This document shows positions 13,219-25,362 of a stretch of DNA of 64,000 nucleotides, one piece after another. The notes under the pieces were generated by a model that saw nothing but the letters and a program-made list of their open reading frames with translations, was not told where the DNA came from and searched no databases. Numbering within the stretch: position 1 is the first letter of the stretch; each line of letters opens with the position of its first letter. The DNA is from Eutrigla gurnardus. Lineage: Eukaryota; Chordata; Actinopteri; Perciformes; Triglidae. The translations under genes and the position numbers were made by a program. The stretch lies in contig OY741285.1 of NCBI GenBank assembly GCA_963514095.1, forward strand, positions 8,743,116 through 8,807,115, given 5' to 3'.

Positions 13219-16200
13219 TTGTATGCGCAGGTAGGGGGTTCACTGGAATTAATGAGGGTAAAGAGTGCAACAGTAAGGAAAATCTTCCCTTTTATTTTTG
13301 AGTTGAAGGGTGGAGAGAATGAAGGCACCAACTGAGCAGAGGATAATAGCTCAAAGTTGGGTGATGGTGCACTAACACTGTGTGCATGAAGGGAAAGGTA
13401 TTTCACTCCCTTTTCTTTTTTTTCCCCATGATGCACTTTATACTATATCCATAGGCTACAAACACAATAGAAGATTAACTCTAACAATGGCCATGAGGTT
13501 TGTGGATGGAAATGAAGCAAGCAGAGTACAATTCCGTATTCATGCCTCATTTACGTCAAATTCAGTATATCTGCTTTTCTCCCTTTCAGGTTTGCAAAGA
13601 CGGACGGGGAGGTAAGTTGTACAGGACTTACAAATGGGTATTATTGAGACTTCTTCATCACTGCTCTGCAGAATATAACCATCTTGAGTCTATAAGAAGG
13701 TTTTTTTTATGGAGATTAAAATGAACTGCATTGATCTCTGAGGGGAAATTGTGCCAAAGCAGCTGCAAAGGGAAGATAAAATTACCGTTTATAGAAAATA
13801 TTTAGGATTCTGAATGCATACAGTGAACGTTGGCTAGACATAATTCACCACGCATTTGGCTGATTATTCACATATTTACGGATTTACATACTGTATTTGC
13901 TCTGCAGTGCAAGACCACAAAGGGAAGGTGTGCAGACAGACGAGTGTCTAATTAAAGCAAACCACTAGAACTACTTTATATGCAACATCGTTAACCAGAG
14001 ATAAACTGAAAGCACGGAGCGCACAGACAAAAGAATGATATGATATAAATTGAATGGCCTCCATAAGGCGTATGGGTCCATAACCCGTAGTTAATATTGG
14101 AACACATCATGCTGAACTGGATAATCCGTAAACTGTTGCATATACTGTATTTACATATTGCACATAACATGTTCCCCACTTCATTCAAACTGCTTTATAA
14201 CAGGTATGGATTATTTCAAAAGACACCAAGAACATGTATATTTCATAAATGGTTTGACTTTTAGACATCCTGGCTTTTTAACAAGAAATGACAGCATACA
14301 ATACATATAAATATATTTATATGAATGGATTATATATGATTGCTGCATAACTGCTGGATGTGTAAACACATTGTTAAGACTGTAAAACTCTTTGTTATTA
14401 TACTGAGTCCATTCAGCTTCTGAATGTCATGATATACTGCTCTTCCATGCTTTGGCCATCCGGGCCTTTGATTTTCCTGGAAATTACTGACTTTAAGTGA
14501 GTTTAACAGTAACTGATTCACTTCTGCTGAAGTTCTTCTTCTTGCAGCCTTTTTTTTTGTGACATCACTCCAAGGCTGTGTCCGAAATCACTCCATCACA
14601 CCACGTCGTAGTGTGAATTATTAGACCCGATGCACTGGACTCAATCTCACAATTCATCTTGAGAAGTAGTGTCCAGCCGATGGTCACTAACCAAGGACTA
14701 TGTACCATCATTCATTGTGTATTTTATTTTGGAAAATACGCTTATCGCCCCCACATACCACTCCTTTCGTTCTTACCTTTCACAATAAAAGCTAGACATA
14801 ATGTGTAGCAGCACTGCTTACCAGGGCAACTTAAATTAGCAACAATATACAGCTTACAATATATATTTATTACAGAACATATGTTGGTATTTATTATGCA
14901 TGGTACACCAGCCATCATTGATCTGAAACATTTTAATTATGTATATAATTATATCATATTTAATTATAGGAGAACATAATTAACGACAGAGAGAAAATTA
15001 CCAAAGTAGTGTATGAAGGTTTTTTTTTTATTTTACCAATGAGATCACTATAAAGTCGTCTATATACTGTAGAACTCTCTGGATGGTCATTTTGGACCAA
15101 CCCAATTCTTAGCACCTGCCCTTATATAGTATTTAGGGGGTGTTACCTATGCTAATAATTAACAATCAACCACATGGTTCCAATTGACGATTAAGTGGAA
15201 TTCATCATTCAACACACCTCAGGCAAGAGGAGGTTTGGATCCCTAAGAATGTTTGGTGCATCTGAAGTACATTTTTCTTGTATTTTCTAACAATTTAACA
15301 CTTTATTAAGATAAAATATAGGTAGATTTAAGAGAATGTTGCTGCGCTGTGTTGTAGTTGAAAACTGTAAGCGGTGATCTGATGATAAACCGCTGTCAGA
15401 GAAGTGTCTTCCTAGTGTGGCACTAATGAGAGGCCATGTAAATATGAAAAGGAAAGGGTTCAGTCTTTGATCGAAGCGTGCACTAAAAGCTGAAAACAGC
15501 GTTTGAAGCAGCCGTGGAAGGAGTCGCTGATGACTGAAACACTGAGCCAAGGAGCCCAGAGAAGACCTGCTTGAAGCTGCACAGTGACTTGGTGACCTGT
15601 AGCTGTTACTGTATACCACAGGAAATGAGAACTCTGTGAAAGAGCTACAGTTCAGCCAAAGAAAAATATGATTTTGATGTTTCTTGTTGTTTATCGGAAA
15701 GTAAAACATACGATTGCTCCGTTTTCAAGGTTCGTTCATGTCAACAGAAGTCACTATTGTGGGTTTGTTTGTGGTCCAACATGGAGCTGATGTTGGAGGG
15801 GGGGTTGGGCACACGTGCACAAACAAGGACAGCAATGAGGAAGATTAAAAAGTAAGCGTTATAACCTGATATGAGGCGGCTTTGTTGAAGGTGGGCCCCG
15901 TGGCCTTTTCGATTAATCCTTATTGGTGTTGACTCTTTCATGTTTCCAGGGCATGTTGCACACGTTGGTCTCCCCTCGCTCGGTGTGAGCGGAGTACTAA
16001 TGTACCAGAGGTGCAGGGGGACGCCGAGGTTCCCCGCCAGATGGCGTGGAGATTATGAGGACAGCAGGCCAGCATGTGTAATACGGCACAACTAGTGCGG
16101 ATGTCTGCTGACATCTCTCACCGGCTCCCCTCGACGTGGGATATCAGGTGATATTTAACATATCCAGCGGCTCCAGGTAATACAAGTGGCAATATCCTTT

Positions 16201-16582
16201 CCCGCCATGAAATATGACGTGTTGGGTTTTTAGGTGACAACTCAGCTGATATGTGAGTGTGGGAACAAGCACACGCATTGATGAGGCTTCATCCTGACAC
16301 TGATGAATACTAAATGTGGCAGAACACACTAAGTTTTCTATATTGATTTCCTTGCCATCTGCTTTTTTCTGCTATACATCTTGAACAACAACACAAGAAA
16401 AAAAATCTACAAAACAGAAAGTTGCACCACCAGCTGTGCCATCCAGTGTGGGAGGAGAGGTGGGTGTGTGTGTGTGGGCGTAGACAGAATATGGAGCTCC
16501 CATAAAGCCTGCTGGGTCCTCTAATATGAAATATTTAAAATAGCTGCACAAGGGCAATGGTTTTTAATGTTTTCAGCTATGC

Positions 16583-16880
16583 CACGTGCTCTCAGGATGA
16601 CATGTCGGTCGGCATCTCCATCATGAGGTTCAAATTTGGTGTTCTGAGTGGAATGTCATCAACTATTGAAATTTAGTCTGGACTTGAGTTGTAATAACCT
16701 CAGTGATCCCTTTAATTTTTCATTAAGTGGCATCATCAGGTCAAACTCTCAATTCTTTATGACTAGATACATGCAAAAACCAATGTGGTTAGCATCCCGA
16801 GATGCAAAACTAAGGTGTTTCATATGGTGATTAGACATACTGACATTAGCATATAGCTGTTAGCATGACTAGGCAAATTA
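16583..16880 (+). repeat. Teleost interspersed repeat, degraded sense copy
   Basis: Same family as 7408-7740. It contains 'aatttttcattaagtggcat', 'catcaggtcaaa', 'tactgacattagcatatagc' and 'tgttagcatgac'. It is more diverged than the 7.4-kb copy. Confidence 0.6.
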
Positions 16881-17199
16881 CTAAAGATGAAAGCATGTAC
16901 CATATAACAGCCCCGTCTCCTAGACAGTATGTTCATACAACTGAACTGCTGAACTGAAGCATGTTTTGAAGTGGATTGTGTTTGCAGGGTCTGCATTGGG
17001 AGGAGGTCGGGTTTTGGATGGGTCCGACAACACCAAGGAGACGGCTGCTTGTGGATCAAGTACTTTTGTTGCCTCAAGATACCTAATTAGTTTTATTGCT
17101 TTTTTGTTCTTTCGTAGTCATTTTAAGCCAAACTGTGATGTTTTTAACTCAACCTAACCAAGAACTTTTGTAGAGATTTTTGTTTTGTTTCAATTTACA

Positions 17200-18240
17200 A
17201 TATTAGGGAAACTTAATCATCACAGTAGAAAACCAAGTCAGTTAAACTTCAGATCAATCTGTCCATTTAGGAAGAACAAGTGATTGTGAATCAATTGCAC
17301 CTGCTTAAGTGCAAATGGAAGTGTTGCAGCCCAGAAACAGTTGCTGCCCAATCAGGTTCACATATAGTCCAGCTCCTCAAGGACTTAGTGAGGTCACAAG
17401 AAGGTTTGCTGTGTTTCCCAGCACAGTCTCAAGAACAAAGGAGGAGATACTAGGAAACCGAGCTGGACAGGACCGTAGAAGGGCATCAACCCAGCACCAG
17501 GACCGGTATCTGCTCCATTTGTGCGATCCTCTTAGTGGGACCTGATCTCCCAGCCCACCACCGTGCAGCTGAAGGACATCAGGATTGGCAGGTTCACTGG
17601 TGGAATACCGTTGTCTACGCAGATGAGAGCAGATTCAAACTGAGCATGTGTGTCAGGCATGAAAGAGTCTGGAGACGCCGTGGTGAACGTTTACTGCCTG
17701 TAACATCATGATGGTCTGGGGAGGCATATCCTTGGAGGGTCGCACAGACCTCCATGTCACGGTACCCTGGCTACCGTTCGCTACCTGCTGGTGCAGCCCC
17801 GGGTCCCTGCTGGTCCAGGACTAGCCCGGCCTCATGTGACTAGAGTGTGTAGGCGGTTCCTGGATGACGAAGGCATTGATGACATTGACTGGCCCTCACG
17901 TTCCCCTGACCTAAATCCAATTGAGCACCTATGGGACGTCATGTATCGGTGCATTTGATCCTGATGGACCGCCACAGACTGTGCCCGAGCTCACTGATGC
18001 CCAGATCCAGGTCTGCAAGGAGACCCCCCAGGACACCATCCTCAGACAAACTGGAGCAGATGTTGTCGGGAGCCAAACACACTACTGAGTCACATTATGA
18101 GTTGCCGTGATGAAATTGACGTAAATTGGATCGACCTGTGATTTAAATGTATTACTTTGATTTCCCCTTAATTAAAAGCAGTTTACATTTCCCTGTGCAG
18201 TTCAGTTGTATGGGAATGTTGAATGGAAACACACAGGTTG
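17200..18240 (+). mobile_element. Decayed Tc1/mariner-type DNA transposon
   Basis: The transposase reading frame is broken into pieces by stops and shifts, but family motifs remain in order. They are a helix-turn-helix remnant RRFAVFPSTVSRTKEE near 17400, YADESRFKL and RVWRRRGER near 17620-17690, GGISLEGRTDLHV near 17720, ARPHVTRVCRRFLDDEGIDD near 17825, and DWPSRSPDLNPIEHLWDVM near 17888-17943. The segment that should carry the second catalytic Asp (the QDNA-type motif before RPH) is lost. The block after the HTH that normally precedes YADESRF is shortened. The ends are approximate because the terminal repeats are eroded. It is a dead fossil with no host function visible. Confidence 0.85.
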
Positions 18241-18337
18241 AGTGTAAACACTATATAACTATATTATCAGAGGTTTTACCTTTTCACTTGGAACTGGAGA
18301 GAGGGTCGCAAACTTAACCAATATTGTGTCCAGCTGG

Positions 18338-18692
18338 GGGCTGCATGGTCGCCTCACAGCGAGAGGGTCCCGGGTTCGATTCCTGGGTCGGGTTCAGGTT
18401 CCTTCTGTGTGCAGTTTGCATGTTCTCCCCGTGTAAGTCTGGGTTCTCTCCGGGTTCTCCGGCTTCCTCCCACAGTCCAAAGACATGCAGGATGGGGATA
18501 GGTTAATTGATGACTCTAAGTTGCCCGTAGGTGTGAATGTGAGCATGAATGGTTGTCTGTCTCTACATGTCGGCCCTGTGATAGACTGGCGTCCTGTCCA
18601 GGGTGTACCCCGCCTTCGCCCAATGTCAGCTGGGATCGGCTCCAGCCCCCCTGAATACAGGATAAGCGGTAGACGATGGATGGATGGATGGT
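18338..18692 (+). repeat. tRNA-promoter-like SINE, fullest copy in the window
   Basis: The 5' part carries a pol III B-box-like 'gggttcgattcctgg', followed by 'gtttgcatgttctccccgtg', 'ccggcttcctcccacagtcc', 'aaagacatgcagg', 'atggttgtctgtctctacat' and 'ccctgtgatagactggc'. It ends in a (GATG)n tail at about 18675-18692. This is one of the commonest teleost repeat types. Truncated antisense copies lie at 23522-23680 and 26131-26262, with a remnant at 39252-39390. Confidence 0.85.
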
Positions 18693-20949
18693 GTCCGTCT
18701 GGGCTTTTTTTGCCTGCTGCTTTTTACATAAAAGGTAACCCTGTCCCCAAATGACTCTTTAACAGCGCTAGGAAGACATTCCTCTTTGAGTCTGAGGCAA
18801 TGACAAGACCTGACATTTACCAGCGATTCTTTAGACGGCGGATTCTTTCCCCCATTAAGCTGTAATGTGGCGGTCCCGGTAATATCTCACTGTGACAACC
18901 CATCATACGTATAGTCAATTATCTGTGTGAATAAGACTTTGGCTCATTTTCCCATTAGGAGCACTTGCAATATATATATCCATTTATATATTGTTGTGTT
19001 TAGTTTAAAAGGGATTAGTAGAACAATGCACTGCAGTTCACATGTAGTTCATTTATCAACACAACTGTGTGACAGTGCTTAAGAACAATAGCCCATCTGC
19101 TCCTACTGGCTACGATGTAGCCCAGACTTTGGGCTAGCATCAATCCAAAAATGTTTACTGACAACACAGAACTGCTCTCCGTGTTGGCATCGCTGGCAAC
19201 AAAGAGACGCAGCACAAATGTTGCATTGTATCTCATCCTTTCATGCAACTTTAAATACGACACAACTTTAGGCAGAAATGTACCAGATGCCTGGGAAAGT
19301 TCTGATTTTAGGCGTCACACTGTCATCATTTGGCATCCAGCGGGCATGCCTATTTCTCACGAGCCTCCTGAAAGCACAGCGCACAAGCCCCGATGCATCT
19401 CCAAGCGTGTTCAGATCATTAGGCACACCATTGGTGAGTTATATTTCAATATTTTTTCAAGTCTGATGTCACGCTAGCTTAATGGCCAGACCAGACATAC
19501 GGACGGAGGCAAACTAATTAAAAACACCCTGTAAAATGATTCGGTTGGGCGGCTACTTCCTCGAGGTTGGCTGTTTGAATTTCCTGTTTGCAAAGCAATA
19601 AAAACACGATACATCAAATACTCACATCAAGTGTAATGTCCGACGCGTTCGGGCTGTTTCTGAATCATTTGGGACACGTTTGTCATCGAGTCGAATACAA
19701 AGCAGCACATATTTGAGTTGTTATGTAACTGCTTGGCTTGTGGCTAAACTTGTCCAGTGCTTAATGACTCATTGGGTTACAGGTATGAGGCTAGTGCAAT
19801 GTTTCCAGAAGAAAACAAGGGGCAAACACCTCACTCCCTGGGTGTCAATAAAACATCAAGTTGAATGTAAAGGGTCACAAACTGTCAAAAGGGCAACCAT
19901 GATGACTTATCCTGTAAGATAACAACAGGCCCCTCACTTTGTCGTTTGTTGTGTATTTTCTGTGTCATCTTTGACCCGACTGGCTCCAAAACATACGGTT
20001 TAATGAGGACCAGAAGCCTTGCAAGGATCACGGTGAAAGGAGCTCTGTCTTGTGTACAGTAATCATGCTGCTGCAGCCTGCTGGTGGACCAAATAGATGA
20101 GAAAAGGAAAGATTGATCAGACGCTGTGTTACCTCAAACTGTCACAAAAGGGTGTAGAAAGTCGAACAGGAGACAGACAGACAGACTGAAGGTCTTGGAA
20201 ATGACCTTTAAAAGTTATTATCTTTACGAATCTCTCGAGGTTGTTGGTGAGGGAGAGATATCAGAGGTATTTATGGTCATACATAAATGAAGAGCAAACT
20301 GAATAAGCACAATCTATGAACTAACACTTAAATCCTTCAGTGCTTCCAGAAAAACCTTCTTTTCCTCGAAGTCCCAGTAGAAGTCTTCTAAACGTCAGCA
20401 AACTGCTAACATGCATGTTTTGTTTTTAAGGATTCCCCAACACACACACTGGTTATGATTGCTGGGGCATCCAAAGGCCAAGGCCTCCTGATCTTCCGGG
20501 ACTCCCAAGTCAGCCTGCAAGACAGATTGGTCCTGACCTCGGACTGTGTTTTGGTCTCAGCTATATAATCGCCATGTTCCCTATGCACAGGCTGTCAACT
20601 CGCCCACTTTGGTATTCTGCTCAGTTCAAAGTGGGATAAGTTCATGGGAGAAAAAAGAAGAAAAGAGAGGGTTTTTTTTACAAATTCTACCTTTCTGGAT
20701 GACTTCATTAGTGATCATTTTAAGGTCACGGCTTCTGAAGTTTCATTATTCTAGTGTAGGACAGTTTTCAAATAGCCCAGCATATAATCCGAATAAAACC
20801 GTAGCCTGTCTGTTCTGTACAGTTCAAACTAATTAACTAACATGTCAATTAGTGCACTTTACAGACACTCTTCTCCCTTCGCAAGCATGTTCACCAAGGC
20901 CTTTGACCTCTAGATATTTGTGTTCTATGTGTGTATGACAGTCCCTCCT
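18693..20949. other. Gene-poor stretch
   Basis: No recognisable gene or repeat family, apart from a short AGAC tetranucleotide run near 20173-20186. An open segment preceded by an acceptor-like 'tttgtttttaag' (20431-20571) is noted in findings. Confidence 0.4.
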
Positions 20950-21025
20950 CCTATTATGTAAAGCGTCCTTGGGTCCCTTAAAGGGCTCAACATAAATTTG
21001 ATTTTGTATGATTATTATTATTAAT
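20950..21025 (+). repeat. Possible retroelement 3'-tail remnant
   Basis: 'gtaaagcgtccttgggtccc...aaagggctcaacataaatttgat' followed by an (ATT)n-like tail resembles the 3' ends of fish non-LTR retroelements. It is short and diverged. Confidence 0.4.
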
Positions 21026-21104
21026 ATGTAAATTCAACTTGATTCCAGTTGATTTTAAACACCCACTATAGGCGGTGAAGCTGTTTTGTTAACATCACAT
21101 CATG

Positions 21105-21420
21105 GCTGGGCCGACCTGTCATGCATTGTCCTGATTACTCACCAGCTGCTCCTAATTGCTCCGGTCTATTTAAAGCCGACTCTCCCGACGCCTCTTGTCA
21201 GTTTGTTGAGTCCCCCTGTTGGTGTTGCTGCTCTGTTTTCGATACCCTGACCTGTAGCGGCGGGCGCCTGCTGTTTCTGTCTCTGCAGCCACCAGTCAAC
21301 GGTCATCTCATTCCCTCACTTCTTATCTGCCGATAACTCGGCACATCCGATCTCTTCAGTCCAACCTCCACCGCTGCCTGCACATCTTCCAATTTCCCAG
21401 CATGCTTATCTGCCTCGAAG
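21105..21420 (+). repeat. Possible solo LTR-like fragment
   Basis: The sequence 'ctgattactcaccagctgct...tccggtctatttaaag' and the pyrimidine-rich '...gttttcgataccctgacctg...' resemble the promoter/R region of fish LTR retrotransposon LTRs (a TATA-like 'tatttaaag' followed by C/T-rich leader). No terminal duplication or gag/pol frame was found. This is a weak call from appearance only. Confidence 0.25.
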
Positions 21421-23521
21421 GCTGCATGTGTAGGACTTGGAACATTTGGGGCTCTTAGTGGTACCCAAACATATTGTGACGGACAGCAGCCTGTGCTGTT
21501 ACTCGTCCTGGTTTTTATCTGACCCAGAGACCCTGACGATGAAAGGACAACCGACATACTGCAGCAATTTTACCAGCATTGTTTCTTTTTTCTTTTTACT
21601 ACGACTAAAGAGGCGTAATTACATTAACAATTTTACACATTTGGGCTTTAAGTACATGGGCTCCACCACTCCTATAAAACATAATGAAAAATTAACAGTT
21701 TGCATTATGCTGTAGTGTAAAATGTATATCTATGTGATCTTTGCAAAGCCACTGACGTTTCAATGAGGACCTAAAGGAAACTACCACATTAAGTGTGCAA
21801 TGGATTTTTTGAGTCTCCTTGAAACTATAAATCACAATAAAATGTTCAATTTGAGCAGCATTATGGCTCCGAACGGGCTCCTGTCGTGAGGGTTGTGCAT
21901 GTCATATTATCAAGCATACAAAGTGGCGTGACTCGTGCTCCTGCGTCGCTGGGTGTGTGTGTGCGTCTCTTCCCACAGTAAAAGGCTCCATGGGAGACAA
22001 TGCTGCAGCTTGTATTTCATTGTGCCATCTGGGTTATATCTGATTGCCCTCAGTTCATGCACAGTGGCATCCTCTGTTCCCTTTCCAGGCTCGATTGATT
22101 TGCCGTGGCAGCGGCTTTGTGACGCTGGAAAAAAAAAAGGGAACAGCTCAGGTAGTTCACACTACAGGGTCCAGGTTTATTTCTTGCTTTATTTATGAAG
22201 GAAACGTACCCAGCTGGCATGAACATCCTGATTTCTTGTCTTCCTCTTATGGGGTTCACACTCAATTTGCATGTTCAAGTACTCCATGGCAACGGATAAA
22301 TCCATGGAGGCCATATGAGATTTTTTTTTTTTAGTGTGTGAGTGACAAACTGCAATTTATTCTGTCATACATGTCACATCGCTGTAGACCCTGATGCCTT
22401 GTGTGCTTCCCTGTCATTCATCCTATCTAATAATGACCTGCTTTTAAAAAAAAAAGGTGGAACACCTGTCATATGATCAATCTTATGGGGATAGAGTGAC
22501 AGGTTCATTTGATGGAATTTTCACAAATATGTGAAATATATATTTGACACACACTCATAGAGCTCATCGAGGAGTGATCATCCATACAAATGGAGACACT
22601 TCAATATTTCTTGGCTCTTTTTTTTAGAAGGTGACCCTACGTGACTTCCCCTCTCAGCGTTCTTGGACTTTGCCCAGCAGAGCACAGGCCACTCCAGCAA
22701 AGGTGGCAGAAACATGTTCTTGCACTCACACTTTCTTATACGAGCCCCACATAGCGGGGAAGGACATGATCCCTCTGTAGACCTCTGTCTGACCCACTTC
22801 AAGCATCATGAGTGTAATCGACCACCCGGCCACATAAAGCTGAGTCCATGTTTTTCTAAAAAAAAGTGTTTGAAGTTCTGTTCATCTCCGCAAAATCATT
22901 TTCTCCAGCGAAACCTCATTCTAAAGTGCATTTCATTTGGAAATGGTCTCATGCAATAGTAATGTAACATTAGGATTTATTTCTTCATAATGATTACTTA
23001 TGATTACTACATTTTTCCTATTTCCTATCCCCGTACACTTTTTTTTTAAATATACACGTATGCATCACACATCTATATGTATATATGCGCTTGCCCCCAA
23101 AATGAGATTTCCTGCCTTTTTAAATAGAAGCATTTTACAATTTTAATGAGTTAGTGAAAGGATACTGAATTATTCAGTTTATTGAAAAAATAATTCTGGG
23201 GACACCACTGATTATAGATCAAATAAATAGATATCTGCAGGATGACATCTTATTTAGTGTGTAGAAAAATGGACTGATTGCGAACGAGCCCACTTCCATT
23301 CTGTTCAGAATAAAAGTTTGAACCAATATCCATCAGTTTCTGCCATCTCTAATTATATTAGGACCTCACGTCTGCAACCCAATCAGACCAACAAAAAAAA
23401 TCTCACATTATTTTAAATTGGAAACTCACAGACAGAGTTTGCTGATGCAATTAGTGTAAATACTGGTAACTACCTTAAGAACTGCTGTGCGTTTTTGAGT
23501 TGCTTAATTTTAGGTGAACAA
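21421..23521. other. Gene-poor stretch, nothing recognised
   Basis: AT-rich sequence with several A/T runs (for example 22319-22332). Small open frames lack domain content or splice context. Confidence 0.45.
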
Positions 23522-23680
23522 TTCCATCCATCTATCGTCTACCGCTTATCCTGTATTCAGGGTCATGGGGGGCCGGAGCCGATCCCAGCTGACAGTGGGC
23601 GAAGGCAGGGTACACCCTGGACAGGTCGCCAGTCTATCACAGGGAGACATGTAGAGACAGACAACCATTCACCTATTCGC
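23522..23680 (-). repeat. SINE copy (antisense, 5'-truncated)
   Basis: It runs 'ccatccatctatcgtctacc', 'cgcttatcctgtattcaggg', 'gccgatcccagctgacagtg', 'agggtacaccctggacaggt', 'cgccagtctatcacaggg', 'agagacagacaaccattca'. This is the reverse complement of the 3' half of the 18338-18692 repeat. Confidence 0.85.
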
Positions 23681-24108
23681 CTATATTGTGATTTATTTTC
23701 ATGATATTGCGTGACCTAGTCAGATATAAAACATCTAATTAAAAAAAATATTAATCTGTTTGTTTGTGATGTACTTCTGGGGTGAATTATCCTCTGTGTA
23801 TCCTATAACAATTCATTTGTAGATGAAAACTCCACTCCCGTTTGTTGATTTCACAAACATGACAATATGAACTCTTTATGCTGTATGATCTAAAATGCTA
23901 TTCAAATATTTCTGTAATGCAAAAATGAATAAATGTTTTATTTTTAGAACAATAATCGCAAAGGATTTTTATTCCACCTCTTTAGTGTTCATGTTAGCAG
24001 CAGTAAACACATTTGAGTTTCTTCGCCAGGACGTCGTCAGTGTGACTCTGGTTAGATCGTTGTCTCACCCAGAGACACCGTCCCAAAACAGCATTGGTGA
24101 CCCCAATA

Positions 24109-25356
24109 CACTGCAAAAATGGAATTTCAAGAAAGTAAAAAAAGCCTTGTATCAAGAAAATAAGTCTTATTTTTTGTCCAAAAAGAATATTAATCTTGTC
24201 AAGCAAGTTTTGCATTAGAAAAAATATCTCATTTTAAGAAAGTATGCCTTACTTTTTCTTGATAAGATATTCCAGCTAATTTTGAGCTAGAATGAACCAG
24301 AAAAAGAGTATAAAAATGTTTTACGATCAAACCCAGCGGGGCACCAAGATTATTTGCCTTATTTTAAGAGTAAGACCATTTGCACAAAATCTCAATTCAA
24401 GAATGCCATGAAACAAGGACAAAAGTTTTTATTATTAATATTTTCATTTTCATTACAGGACAGTTGCTTGGTGAGATTGAAAACCATATGGGATATTATG
24501 CTGCAAACCAGCTGCAACATGATGTTTAGTTGCTATGCTGCTACAATAACTGATGTATTATTATTTTGATAGTGAGGTTCAAAACTGGCTTTTCAATCTG
24601 TTTGATTATGATGGATCTGGAATGCAGAAGTGCCCTTTTTTTTTTGGATGTTGAATTGAGCAATTGTATTGCAAAGTTAATAAAAAAAATTAACTGGGGC
24701 GGTCGGTGGCGCAGTGGATAAGGCAGCCGCCCCATGTACGGAGGCTCAGCCGGTGGCGCAGTGTATAAGGCAGCCGCCCCATGTACGGAGGCTCAGCCTC
24801 GACGCGGAGATCAGTGGTTCGACTCCCGGCCCGGCAATCTCCTTCGCGCGTGTCTTCCCCCTCTATCTCCCCTTTCCACACTGTCTCTCTCATAATAAAA
24901 ATAAAAAAGGCTTGCATGGCACTCCAGCCAAAAAAAAAAAAAAAAAACTGAGAAAGTTGTGGTATCTTGATTTAAGACATCACTTTTATATTTGTTATGC
25001 TGTTTTAAGAAATTATGTCTTATTTTAACTACTTTTATGCTCATTATCAATCCCAGATTAAGGTGTAATTTCTTAAATTAGTAAAGAGACTTAAATTCTA
25101 ATTTTGAGTAATTTAATCTTGAATTAGTGTTTTTTTCATTGCTTGTTTTAGAAGAATTTGGATTAGTTTAAGATTTTCTGTCTAGTTTAAAGTCTCATTT
25201 TAGTCTTTCGGAGCTAAGAAATTTGGGCTTATTTTAAGAATTGCTTGTCAAGCAAAAAAAGCTTACCCCATTGGCAGATTTTTTTGCTTGATACAAGATA
25301 ATTTGATTGAATATGAGAATATTTTACTTCTTTCTAGAAGGGCTGTTTTTGCAGTG
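24109..25356. mobile_element. TA-flanked inverted-repeat DNA element (MITE-like), 1248 bp with insertion
   Basis: The ends are perfect 11-bp inverted repeats, CACTGCAAAAA at 24109-24119 and its complement at 25346-25356. Each is bordered by TA (24107-24108 and 25357-25358), consistent with a TA target duplication. Subterminal sequence is A/T-rich and echoes between the arms (for example 'ttgtatcaag' on the left and 'cttgatacaa' on the right; 'cttgtcaagcaa' in both). There is no transposase frame. The element is non-autonomous and includes a nested SINE at 24697-24948. TA duplications are typical of Tc1/mariner and some PIF/Harbinger relatives; the superfamily is not settled. Confidence 0.8.
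24697..24948 (+). mobile_element. tRNA-derived SINE with tandemly duplicated 5' end, nested in the MITE
   Basis: It has an A-box-like 'ggtggcgcagtggataaggc' and a B-box 'ggttcgactcc', then a pyrimidine-rich body ('cctctatctcccctttccac', 'actgtctctctcataataaa') and a poly(A) end (24931-24948). The leading ~58 bp ('cggtggcgcagtg.ataaggc', 'agccgccccatgtacggagg') is present twice in tandem. The second unit is followed by the normal B box. The tRNA similarity is that of a SINE promoter. It is not a functional tRNA, because no cloverleaf closes. Confidence 0.85.
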
Positions 25357-25362
25357 TAGCAA

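Larger units (their letters stand above)
12944..17199. other. Gene-poor stretch
   Basis: No gene was recognised. Contents are a GT microsatellite (13195-13218), a candidate microexon flanked by strong splice sites (13590-13611, see findings), a possible old MITE fragment near 14573-14760 beginning 'ggctgtgtccgaaatcactc', AT-rich sequence at 14280-15010, and a repeat copy at 16583-16880. The 140-codon minus frame at 15287-15709 has no recognisable domain. Confidence 0.45.

Noticed and set aside
15287..15709. 140-codon minus-strand open frame
   Set aside because: Ser/Phe-rich, no recognisable domain, AT-rich surroundings and no splice context; probably chance.
21105..21540. Complete LTR retrotransposon
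   Set aside because: Only an LTR-like leader was seen. No paired LTR, primer-binding site or gag/pol frame occurs nearby.
24714..24831. tRNA gene suggested by A- and B-box-like motifs
   Set aside because: The context is a SINE with a pyrimidine-rich body and poly(A) tail. No cloverleaf with a paired acceptor stem closes.
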